NCBI GenBank assembly: GCA_035610365.1
Contig: CM069434.1
Location: 96,832,806 to 96,896,805, forward strand
Length of the DNA: 64,000 nucleotides
Source of the DNA: Aquatica leii
Taxonomy: Eukaryota; Arthropoda; Insecta; Coleoptera; Lampyridae
Direction: 5' to 3'
Made by a program: the position numbers and the translations under genes. The notes under the pieces are model-generated. The model had not been told where the DNA came from. It made no database searches and saw only the letters and a list, made by a program, of their open reading frames with translations. Shown here in pieces: positions 11,113 to 22,094 of the stretch (within the stretch, counting starts at the first letter, position 1; every line of letters begins with the position of its first letter).

Positions 11113-12043
11113 AATAACAAATTTAATACAATTTAATTGTTATAATACAAAAATAAAAAAGAAACATGTGTTTTTTTAAATTTCAATTTGACATTATTTA
11201 AAAGTTCGGAACAAATAAACTTTTTTATTTATATACTGTAGATAGTTACATGTGTAATACTCTATTTTTCTCTATAACAATAATTTAAGGTTATCAATAT
11301 TATTTGTTTTTATAAATGAATTTCACTGAGACGTATTTATGCAACAAATAAATAAAAGGTACGTTTCTTTCTCCAGTATTTGACGCCGAAATGTCCGCGC
11401 CGCAACGTCCTGATCTAACGGAAATGATAACCTATTATATTTAAGTAAAATAATAGTACTAGTAATTTATTAATAATTTGATTTACTAAACTATGTATTT
11501 ATTTTACGTCAGTATCGTAGCTAACTATATATGTAATTTATGTAAATAGTGTTATTACTACAACATTTGATTACAATTTTATATTGAAATTAAACACATT
11601 TTTTTCCACAAACAGTTTTAAATGGGTTTTCCATTTATCGCAATATGAATTGACAAGTTAATTTAATTTTTTTAACAAACTAATAAAAACAATTTTATTA
11701 TAAAAATAGTTAAATTAGTAATGCTTTAAATAACGTTTCTCAAAAATAATTAATACAATATACGTAAACATCAAAACTAAAATTTGTAATTACTTTTATT
11801 AAATTTAACTACTTATAATTGTATAATACAAAAACTAATTGCAATAAATACATTTTCTTAATAAAAACATGCATAATCCTAATAAAAAAACTTTAGGTAG
11901 ATTATAACAAAATAGGATAATAATTACATAGTTTTACATTTTAGGTACAATTATATTAACTTAAAGGTAATTTTATAACTAAAAATTACACTAAAGTATG
12001 TTGTTAAAAATGAACAGCTGCCAGTTAACAAACACCAAAAATT
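11113..12043. other. AT-rich interval, no gene seen
   Basis: Low-complexity A/T runs dominate. The only notable piece is a short GC-rich block at 11381-11412, probably a MULE end. The 3' flank of the cuticle gene lies in the right part, and its poly(A) site could not be fixed with confidence. Confidence 0.6.
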
Positions 12044-12486
12044 TTAAGCCTTATGAATATGAGGCCCATACGCTACGAACCCATTCTCATCAGCAACGTA
12101 ATTAACCGTATACGTTTGTCCATCAGAACCAACGTAACTGTATGATCCTCGTACAACAACGGCCTTATTTGATCCAATTGTTTTTAATTCTGCTTTTTCT
12201 TCTCTCGAAATTCCATCACTCGTTTGGTAGCTGAAAAAATATTTTTACAAGGACATACCGCAAGTACCCAGCGCAACATACGCAAATTCGTAATTCCCAA
12301 TTCCGATGTTGTTGTTTTCATGTCTTAGTATTGTAGCACTCGGCGAATCGTAATTCGTATTCGTTCGTTGGTACTGTGGAAGAGCGGCAATAATGGGCAT
12401 GCCTACGAGAAGAATTGCATATACCTAAAAAAATAACTCTTCGTAATTACACATTTAATTAGTAGCAGTATACCTACAATTTCCAT
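12044..12486 (-). CDS. RR-1 cuticular protein (chitin_bind_4), three exons
   Basis: Predicted exons on the minus strand are 12486-12478 (ATG GAA ATT), 12424-12282 and 12230-12044, giving 112 residues. The product starts with a signal peptide (MEIVYAILLVGMPIIAALPQ) and ends in an extended R&R consensus: GNYEFAYQTSDGISREE, then SYSYVGSDGQTYTVNYVADE, then NGFVAYGPHIHKA. This consensus binds chitin in insect cuticle. RR-1 type is inferred from the core. The junctions use GT-AG borders. The donor after ATT (GTAGGT) is chosen because it alone keeps frame; a stronger-looking GTATAC donor 4 bases downstream would not. Intron 2 is only 51 bp. The very short first exon followed by an exon with the rest of the signal peptide is typical of insect cuticle genes. 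No defect was seen. Confidence 0.9.
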
Positions 12487-12540
12487 AGTACACTTCTTTT
12501 AAAAAGTTTTAACTGTATGATGCCTTAACATTTCAATCTC

Positions 12541-12556
12541 AGCTTTTATACCATTT
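12541..12556 (-). promoter_or_regulatory. TATA box of the cuticle gene
   Basis: The minus strand reads TGGTATAAAAGC about 60 bases upstream of the ATG. An initiator-like ATCATACAGTT follows about 35 bases downstream of the TATA box. TATA-driven promoters with a short leader are usual for insect cuticle genes. Confidence 0.7.
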
Positions 12557-13690
12557 AATATTTAACAATTTCCTGTGATTAACTGAAAGATTAACTAGCC
12601 ATTGTTTTTCAAAAAAAAGATTGGTGTGATAAATGCTTGATCTGATTATAATCTAAAACGGTTTTAAAACCTTGTTCTTTATTAGATGAAGTGTGCGATT
12701 TTATTACAAATCCACTATTTGTAAATACAGTTTTAATACTTAATATTAAGTTGATTTATGTTATCAACTTTGTTATTTTGTTTCGTAATTAGTTAAATAA
12801 GGAATATAAATTTAAAATGATTTTGGGCTTAGAGATTATTTTATTTTCAAAATTAAAATAAAATTAAATAATACATTTATTTACTATTTTATATTTGCAC
12901 AAACATATAATTTTTTTTTAAATTTTATGGTTATTTTAGCATTTATTCTGAAAATACAATTTTTTACACTGAAAGTGATTGTGAACAATATACTTTGACT
13001 TGATTAAGTTGTGTTAAATATGGTTAAATATACAACATTAACAAACAAAATTGAAATACATGTATTTAGTTTCTTAATGCTTTCCATATGATTACAATAA
13101 AAAATTGTTTATGCACTTTAAAAGAAAATCGTGTTTTAAAGTTTTTTGAATGTTTTACAAGATATTTTTTTATAACCAATAGCTTTTTAAAAAAGCAATA
13201 TTTGAAAAAAAATTGAGTACAAAGAAAAATACAATTTTGCAAACAATAAACTTAGGAGATGAATCCAAACTTTTTGTCATTTGGCAAAATTATAGAAATA
13301 ACCAAAAAAAACGTAAAAAAATAAATAAACTAAAAATTACAAGAGAACAATAATAGGAAACTTTGCAAAAAAATTTTATAAAATTTATTAAAAAACGCAG
13401 AATACTCAGCAGATTTCAAAAGTACAAAAAAATTTTTTGTAAAAATGTTAAACCTTGTAAAAACCAACAAAAAGATTTTTTTGAATTCTGAAAACACAAA
13501 AACGATTAAGACAAGAGAATATGGAAAACATGAGAGACGCTAATAAGAAGTCTAAACGTTTAGACGCAAGAAATTAAAGCTAACACAAAGGGTAAAAGAA
13601 TTGTTGTTTACAATATAAACAAGCAAAAAAAAATTAAATTAAAAAATTGTTTTCTGTAAAAACGTATTTAAAAAAAATGCTACGGGCCGG
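12557..13690. other. AT-rich interval, no gene seen
   Basis: Long A and T runs in all frames with no ORF of interest. It separates the cuticle gene promoter from the Penelope-like element. Regulatory sites of the cuticle gene may lie at the left end, but none can be named from sequence alone. Confidence 0.6.
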
Positions 13691-13699
13691 AATCCATAC

Positions 13700-15620
13700 T
13701 ATATACAATATACTATGATGAGAACGTTTTCCGAGTTTGGACCGTGTCATTCTTGTAACCAAAGTTGTTAACTTTGAGACTTGAGAAAAAAATCAAAAAA
13801 TTCAAACAAGCAACTTAATTATAACTAAGAACTTCTAAAGAGTTGGGTAATAATTTGTAAACCAATTCAGATCTCACGTCCTGATAAAATTCTTTACGAA
13901 AGTGAACGAAACGTTGGCAACTTTGGTGACAACAATGACATAGTCCAAACCCAAAAAACGCTGTCATCTTATTACATGAGACTTCGGCCGTAAAAACTTT
14001 TATTGTTACATTAACAATCCTTACGAGGAAAAAAAACTGGCGTAATTTCCAAACTCCGCTACAAACTCTTAAAAATTTTGTGCATTTTAACTTTTCTTAG
14101 TTGCTGTTGTGATCACATGATCATTCCTGCATTTTTCAAAATCACGTTTTACAATCAGACACGTTCTTCTACACTGTGCTAATCTAGCGTTGATACGCGA
14201 AAGGACTAAGCAAACCAGACAAGAGTTAAACACTATTTCTAAACAACTTGAATTAACCAACATTCTATTTCCGGATAATTGAAAACTCTTTGACAACACT
14301 GTTTACATTCAGTCTGATACCACTCTACGTCTAACCACTGAAATTAATCTTTAAAAGTTTTAATTATTAAAATCCAAAAGCAAAAAGTATTATCTGCTAC
14401 TATGGTTCTTTAAAAACCGACGTCAGTTCATCTAGTTCTTATTTCCGAACAAGAATCGTTGCTGTCTAAGCTTTTAAATTTTGCGATTGCTCACAAACGC
14501 TTTTCTAACGAAGACATTTTATTTGCTATTCATCTTCATTGCCACATCTCAGATCTCATTTGTATTCACGTTGACAAAATCCTTAAATTATCTAAAATTT
14601 TTAAATCGAATATTTCTAAATCGGAATAGTTTGCTTTTTAAATCCTTTGTAGAAACTTCGATATCATCGTTCTTCCAGCTGACAAAAACAACGCTACCAA
14701 CGCTACCTACCAAACTGATTATGCTGCAAAAATCTATTCTATTTTGTCAAAAGAAACGAACGCTCTTTTAACTTGTAATTAAACGTTGGGTCAGCCAAAT
14801 CAACAAATTTTCAAATCAACTTTGAGACACTAAACGTTAACTTACCTCTCCAATTTGAAAACCACCTCGTTTATACAGAATTCCTAAAATTTACAAACAA
14901 GGTGTACTTTTTTAAACTATTGTTAGCACTATCCAATCTCTTATCTACAAGCTAGCCAAATTGTCCAACATACTTTAGAAATTTATAGGTAAAACTTCTT
15001 CAAACATCTTCCACTCTCAGCATTTTATTCAACGTTTAAAAACTATAAAATTTGAAATCCAAGATTTTCTTTTGAGTTTTGATGCCACTTTACTTTTTAT
15101 CAAAATCTCCATTAAAGATTTGCTTATTATCATCAAACAGATTCTGTCTGACCATGACATGATTTTGCGTATGGTTTCTCATATTAATAAGTGTTTATCA
15201 TTCACTTACTACCAAGTTGAATACGAGTTTTATTCTACGAATAAATAACAACACGCTTATTACTTGGTCTAATGGTCATCCCGAATTGTTTACGTTTCTT
15301 GATCATCTAAACAATAAACACTTAGATATCAAGATCAAAACATCTTCCGGGTTTGTTTGTTTGTTGTCATCGAAATAGCTAACGTTTTGCTTCCTTTCAT
15401 AAATTGCTTCATCTAGGTTTAAAAGAAAAATTCAAAAATCAAACAAGCAACTGAAATCTAACCTATAAAAAGTTAGCTAATCAACTTGTGAACGTAGTCA
15501 GATTCTAAACTCTAAGAAGGTAAGAAAGAAAACAATGAACTTAAAAGAAACAAACGACGATCTAACAAAGAACCACTATGGAGTTAGGTATAATCAACTT
15601 GTAAAGCAACTCATAAAATT
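13700..15620 (+). mobile_element. Penelope-like retroelement (PLE), degenerate
   Basis: Coding remains at 14460-15360 are flanked by copies of the same terminal sequence: 13733-13775 (direct), 13905-13955 (inverted) and 15345-15600 (direct). All share the TTTGAACCGTGTCATTGTTG / GTTGCCAACGTTT theme also present at 44025-44330. Repeated termini in both orientations are characteristic of Penelope elements (pLTRs). Confidence 0.75.
14460..15360 (+). pseudogene. Penelope-like reverse transcriptase fragments
   Basis: Frame pieces in order are LLNFAIAHKRFSNEDI, then FDIIVLPADKNNATNATYQT (14660-14720, the PLE block preceding the RT), PRLYRIPKIYKQGVLF and TIVSTIQSLIYKLAKLSN. KFEIQDFLLSFDATLLFIKI (about 15050-15110) is the RT motif with the first catalytic Asp. 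ELFTFLDHLNNKHLDI marks the segment before the missing GIY-YIG endonuclease. Stops and frameshifts occur throughout, and the segment carrying the second catalytic Asp box (normally YxDD-like) is deleted. It is not functional. Confidence 0.8.
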
Positions 15621-16199
15621 CTATGGAGTTTAACTTTTGAAAATTATTGTAAAAATATTAAAGACAAAAAACCAAACATTAAAACGCAAGTTGAAATATA
15701 CATATGATCATAGCGTGGAGCGAAAAAACAAAATTTCAAAATTTTAATTGTAACAGCGCGCAAAAGCTACGTGTTTTAGTTTAAAGCATTTTGCAACCAA
15801 CATTTTTTTTTGAATTTTCTTTCTGCCAACGGTACCTCTTATTTTTTAGAAAATCATATTTTTAGGAAGTTTTAGAATAATATTAAAATCAGTTATAGAT
15901 TGCTTTAATGAACCTCAAAACTATAATAAAATATTGGTTATAACGCGTAATAATTTTTCTTACATTAAAAATGCACTTTTTGCATTCCTAGGGGTCGTAA
16001 AATTTTTATTTACAAGCGTTCCTGCGCACGCGTCCACGGCAAGTTCTAACTTGTCTAAAGATATTTTCAACTGGCGCTTGTCCACCCTCCACTAGCTTTG
16101 TTTTAGTGTCAGTCAGTACACAAAAAAAAAAGAGTATATAGTTCGTAATGCTAAAGCGTGTCCTGTTTATTTTGTGTAGTTTTGTGTTCTGTTTATTTA
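15621..16199. other. Interval between the Penelope element and the hAT-like ORF
   Basis: AT-rich, with a more GC-rich piece at 16015-16105 that may be the end of the following transposon. No coding region was recognised. Confidence 0.5.
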
Positions 16200-16202
16200 A
16201 AA

Positions 16203-18405
16203 ATGGCAAAAGCAAGTTCGTCCGGTTTAAATACAAGTTGTGCCATGAACTGCCCTGTGTTTGAACAACCGTCGCAATTACCTAAAAATGTTTTGCCAAC
16301 TTATGAACAAATTATAAAGTTTTGTGCGTGGATTAGGTTTAATAAAAAAACAGTAAAGAAGAGCCTGTGTTCTCTGAAATTGCAGAAGAAGTGTCAGTAA
16401 AGTTAGAGAAAATTTGGAACAAAGCATCTATTCCTATAATTTCCCACAACAGAATATTACAGATAAAAGATAAACAAAAAGTGAAACCTATAAAGCTGAA
16501 ATCCTGAATTTTAAAGAAGAAGGTAAAGTTACACTTTTTGATATAGCATCGTGCAAATGCAAAGTATTTGCAATTTGTACCTGTAAGAAATCGAAAAAGC
16601 TGTCTGTTGATGAGCAAGAATTTCTATTAGATCAAAGAGGGACAAGAAAAAATGTAATAGGTGCAGTGGATGTAAAGAAAACGAAAGAACTAACGCAAAG
16701 AGAGAAAAAGCAAAACATGGAAGCTACTAGAATTAGTAACTACCGTAACCTTGCAAGTATTAAAGAAGTATCATGCACTGTCACTTCAAAAGATTTACCT
16801 TTGAGTTCGGAGTCTAACATCTCTTCTGATAGTGAGTTTAAGTTGCCGGAAATACCACATTCTACGCCTTCCTCAGCCTGCAGTAATGTTGAAAAGCAAC
16901 CGAAAATCCGAATTCAGCTCAGCACTTTTACAAAAACATGCGACCGACATGGTATATCTGATAGATCTGCAGCTGCTCTTACATCAGCCGTTTTAAATGA
17001 TATTGGAATAGTAACATCAAAGGATTTTTTTAAAATTGTCGATAGAAGTAAAGTTAGGAGGAAAAGACAAAAAACTCGTTCCAATCTTCGGCTGCAAGAA
17101 CTGAATGTGAATATGATTGAGGTGCATGGTATCTACTTTTCGGGTGCAAGGATAAAACCCTAACACAAGTAAAGAAAGGTAACTATTTTATCGCCAAACC
17201 ATTATAGAAGAACATATAACATTGGTGCAAGAACCTGAATATAAATATATTGGTCATGTTTCTCCAACCTGCGGTACATCACAAAGTGTAAAAGCAAGTA
17301 TCGTTCAAATGTTACAAGAAAATGCAATTAATGTTACAAATTTAGAAGCGATTGGTTGTGACGGGACCGTTGTAAACACGGGTGTTAAAGGAGGTGTAAT
17401 AAGACTTTTGGAAGAACACTTTCAAAAAACACTTCAATGGTTTGTGTGTATGTTACACGCAAATGAGCTTCCACTTCGTCATCTTTTTCATCATGTTGAC
17501 GGTGATACTACCGGGCCTCTTGGATTTGCTGGTCCCATTAGAAAGTAGCTGGAGAAGTGCGACAAACTGCCAGTAGTTCAATTTAAGCCAATTGAAGGTA
17601 ATTTAGGCAAAGTTCCCAAAAGCATCGTAAAGGATGTTAGTACAGACCAAAATTATTTGTTTGAAATATGCCAGGTAATTACTAGTGGACATTGTAATAC
17701 ATCCTTTTCAAATCAAAATCCAGGAATACTAGCTCATTCACGGTGGGTCACAACTGCAAACAGCATTCTTAGACTTTATATTTCAAGTGAAAATCCGTCT
17801 TCAAGCTTAATGAAACTGCCAGAATTTATTATGAATGTTTACGCTCCGATGTGGTTTTCTATAAAATCACAGCCAACATGTAATTACGGTGCAAAACACC
17901 TTTTGAAGTCTATAAGGTTGTCTTGGTACTTAGAAAAATACCTAAGAGATATTGTTGATCTTGTGATACAACGAAATGGCTTCTTTGATCACCATGACCA
18001 CATTATTCTCAGTACGATATCTGATGAAAGGAAACATATACGAGAACTTAGTCTTCGTCGTATTTTAAAGGCGTCGTATTTTTCAGAAGTGTTTTGCAAC
18101 GAAAGACGAAAAATGTTAGGGTCTTTAAACTTTCTGCTTTATGTTTTGAAGCAAACAAATACTTTGAGTTAATTGACTGGCAAAAATGTGAGATAACAGA
18201 ACCTCCAATTTTATCTCGAATTTTCACACAAGATCTGAAGGGCTTTATTAATAACCCTGAATCATCACATAGAATTAATTTTGAAAAATACCCCTGTCAT
18301 ACGCAGTGCGTTGATCGACGTGTCAAGCTCGTCACCGAAGCTTCCGCAGCTGTTTGTGGCCCAGATTCTAGGGATGGATTTATAAGAGTGCGAGCTGATT
18401 CATGA
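16203..18405 (+). pseudogene. hAT-like multicopy TE protein, frameshifted
   Basis: One protein of roughly 700 residues is spread over shifted frames. Pieces in order are LPTYEQIIKFCAWIRFN (16300), EKIWNKASIPIISHNRIL (16405), LFDIASCKC...CTCKKS (16540, Cys-rich), a Ser/Glu-rich linker, and DRHGISDRSAAALTSAVL with IVDRSKVRRKRQ (16950-17070). Then come IGCDGTVVNTGVKGGVIRLLEEHF and LQWFVCMLHANELPLRHL (17350-17490), HSRWVTTANSILRLY (17740), VIQRNGFFDHHDHIILSTIS (17970) and VKLVTEASAAVCGPDSRDGFI (18320). CDG...GV...CHANELPLRHL resembles the RNase H-fold core of hAT-type transposases. The family is common in insect genomes, but its superfamily is my inference. At least four frameshifts or stops make it non-functional. 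Confidence 0.7.
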
Positions 18406-19559
18406 AAAAACATGCCGTGTTTTAATACAAAATCAAAGTTTGTTATTAAAAAATAATGTACCTTGCCATTTTTGTTAAATAACTCGTTTATTTGTTTAAA
18501 ATGTTTACAGTTCTTTGCTGTTTTAGAATCTTATTTTTGTTCAGTATTGTAATGTGTCAAGATTATAACAAAAATACTATACGAACAATATGCTTGTAAC
18601 AATTTAAAAATTATGTTTAATTACATTTTTTTTAATTAGGAGAAGGGGGGCAAGGGTGGGGTCATGTAGCTTGCGAAATGTGTTTTTATAAACAAGAAGT
18701 ACATTTTTCAGCTTTTTTAGGGTATTAGATAAATATTTATTTCATATAAATGAATATTTCTGTACTATAAAAAAATTCAATTTTTCAAGACCGCTGGGGA
18801 GGTAGAAGATGTTGTCGCAATTTACCGAGACTTTACCAAAAGTTAAATAAGAGTCATAGGCAACTTCTTTAAGGTATTACGTTTAGTTATAATTTTTTTA
18901 TTTTTCACTCGCTAAATTGATCAAACCACAACATGTAGAACTAAACATTCATAAAGCTATAAGAATTTATTATTATGACTGTGCAAATACATTAAAGAGC
19001 ATTTTCCAGTGCTAATCATCTCGCCGTACATGGGTTCTGACTATCGCCAATTTTTACAATTGTACGTTAGAAATTTTAACCGTGTTTTATTGATATTCGA
19101 AATTTCTGGTTATTAAATCAAATTTTCTACACACTGCAAACTCTATATCAGAAATAGTTAGCAAATGTATACATGAGCCCCAAACTACAAGATATCGTTG
19201 GCGACAAACTTTTCTTCTTTTTGCTATTAGGCATTTCCGCTTGCTTCATTGATTATTTTATACCTCTACGTAATGTTGTCGCTTCATCTTTATAGTGAAC
19301 GGCCTGTATCTGTTCGACTTGATGGTGATTTACTGGCTGTTTTGACTAACCTGTTCTCTTCCAATATATTTATGTGGTTATTCTCGGGCTATGAACGCAA
19401 GGACGTGTGATGAAGGCAAGAACTTTTTAACTTAAGACGCTTAAACGCAAGACGTTTAAACGCAGAGACGTTTAAACGCAAAATGTAAAAACAATATTTA
19501 ATATCGTTCAAGTTTACAACAGAAATTGTAATAATATTAAGATATATAACCATTCATTT
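18406..19559. other. Interval without a recognised gene
   Basis: AT-rich. A G-rich run GGAGAAGGGGGGCAAGGGTGGGG lies at 18640-18662 and may mark the end of the preceding element. A short tandem repeat of an ACGTTTAAACGCA-type unit sits at 19436-19484. Confidence 0.5.
19436..19484. repeat. Tandem repeat of a palindromic GACGTTTAAACGC unit
   Basis: Three imperfect copies: AAGACGCTTAAACGCA, AGACGTTTAAACGCA and GAGACGTTTAAACGCA. Each copy is centred on the self-complementary ACGTTTAAACGT/C core. A related TCTAAACGTTTAGACGCAAG occurs at about 13551-13570. It may be a transposon subterminal repeat. Confidence 0.6.
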
Positions 19560-21180
19560 TTTTAACAATGTAAAATAGTTTGATACAAGTTTTTTCCAAA
19601 TAGTAATGAAATAGTTTGTTGCGTTAATACAACTATAATACAGTTAATAATAGAAGACGTGATAACAAGAGCAATATGTACATCGAGTCGTGCGTGCATA
19701 CGGCCAACTTTAAAACAAACAATTATATTAAAAAAACAGGTACTTACCACACCGTTCCAAATACGCAATTAGCTAATGACACATCTAACACAAATTGCCT
19801 AAAATTCTTACAAATTTAACTAATACATATACACACAGTAACGACAAATAAATTGCTCAGTTTTATACAATTGATTAAAAACAAGATGCGTTAAAATTTT
19901 CGAAGTCAATTAAGGTACTTCAACAAGTATACCCTCCAATTAGTCGTAATGCTTCTCGCAGTAACGGAAATTTAAACGGTAGTTTTAATTTTCACATCTA
20001 ACGTAGATTTTTAGAATATGCATTTGGTATAGTTTTTATATTCCGTACATGCCTAATTAGTTTGTCATAGGAATTTTTCCACAGTAAACAAAATTACGCG
20101 GGTAATCAAAGTTGCTTTGATAACAAAGGAAAATAAAATAGCAAATTAAAATAAAAATGTACTTGTACCCCAAAGAATAATCTAAGGTACTTAAGATGTA
20201 GAAATCCCTGAGCATAAGGTTAATTTACGTGTTTTCCACCACAGAAAAGGATGTATCAAAAGAAAGTCTCATAGATCTCAGCAAACAAAAACCAAGAAAA
20301 AAAGGAGTACATAAAGAATAAAGAAATTTAAACCACGTTTAAGGACAACGCTTTAAAATCTGATAATATCCCAGCCCACAGATATAAATCCAACCCTGAA
20401 TATAATTTCTATAACTAAAAAAGAAGAAAACCAAGCATAAATATCTAGCAAATTTTGTATGTTGATATGCGGATTTTAAAAAAGAATAATACAAACAAAA
20501 ACTAAAGCAGTTGTGCCAAAAAGTCGTTAACAAACCGTATAAGATTCTTCGACCAAAAAAATCAAACAGATCTTAAAGGGTTAAGGAAGCAACACCAACG
20601 AAGAAATCTCAACCAAAAAGATTTTGATTAAGAGTCGACACAAGTCGGGCTACCTTAAAAGCAGAAAAACAAATCAGCAATTCTAAAGTCAAAAAAAAAT
20701 CCCAAAAAACTAAACACTATTTAAATGTACCAATAAAAGTAAAACTCAAAACGCATAACACAGAACAAAACCAAAAGTAAAACAGAAAATGAAGTAAGAA
20801 ACATTACTCATCATGTTGAAATGTCACAATGGAACCTAAAAGCCAAAAACGGGGATTAGAATGTTTCAAGAGCAAAAGAAACTCAAATAGAAAAAAATAT
20901 CCTAACCTTGACTGACTACTTCAAAAATGTAGACTAAGTGGAAGTACGTAGTGTACAAGAAACGACGTTCCAAACCAAACGCAACAATGACGTTGGCGCC
21001 AAGAATGTACAAAATAATGTGATATTGTACACTGTCTGTATTTTAAGAGTAAAATAAAGTGTTTTCTTGGCTAGCTTAGAACTTTAGGTGTGCGGTTGCA
21101 GCAGATTATAAGAAATTGACGTATATGAGGGCATCCAAAAGTTTTACTATTTGATAGAATTAGACACGTGCATAAAGTAC
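19560..21180. other. AT-rich interval, no gene seen
   Basis: Contains only short random frames. The right end (about 21010-21180) is less AT-rich and may include the LTR and leader of the gypsy fragment that starts at 21185. The LTR boundaries could not be set. Confidence 0.5.
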
Positions 21181-22094
21181 GGTTATGTCGACTGAAGAAA
21201 GTTTCGGAGCTACTGCGGGGACCGTGCAAGACCTGGTAATTATAGAGAACATGGTGAAATGTGCAGCGGGGGATGTGCTTTCGCCTTTTACGGTGAAAGA
21301 CTTGATTGAATCGGTGATGTATGCTGTTAGGGTCGAGAATCAATTGGCACTTATTCCATGGTTTAGTGGAGGACAAGATGAAGACGTTCGTCATTGGTAT
21401 AACCGTATTAAGTAGTGTGCGAGATACTTACGATGTCGATCTTAACACATTGAGGTTGATACTAATTGAAAATTGTTATAGTTTCACAATAAACTAAGCA
21501 CTGCATGTTTATCATATATCGAGTTAAAAAATAAAATAATGACTGTGTTTTTTTGCAAGGAAAATTGGCTCACGTTGAGGCTTCAGTTTGATGCCAGACG
21601 TTGGAGACGAAGTAAGAAGTTTGCTCTTTACTTTCAAGATAAAGTCATGCTTGCTAATAAATTGTATTAGTATGAGGATAATATCATTTCATACCTCATT
21701 GATGATTTTGTTAATGTACATTGTACAACCTCAAACAGAGACAAAAATTATTTCTAAAAATAATGTCCCGTTTTCTACCGTACGTATTTATCATTTAGGT
21801 ACGCTGGAAAAATCTGCGAATAATCGTCGGCTTATGTTAATATTAATTGACGCTTTTACTAAATTTGTTAAATTTTACGCTTGTAAGTTTGTTGAATGTA
21901 AAGAAACGGTTAAGCACGTTTTATCCTTTCTGAGACAATATAGTACACTTAAACGTCTGATTTCTAATCGGGGTACAGGTTTTACCTCCATCGTTTCTGA
22001 AGATATGTTAAGTGCAAAGGATATCTAGCACATTACAATTGCGACGAATACGCCACGTGCTAACGGACAGGTAGAAAGTGTAAACCGGTTCATA

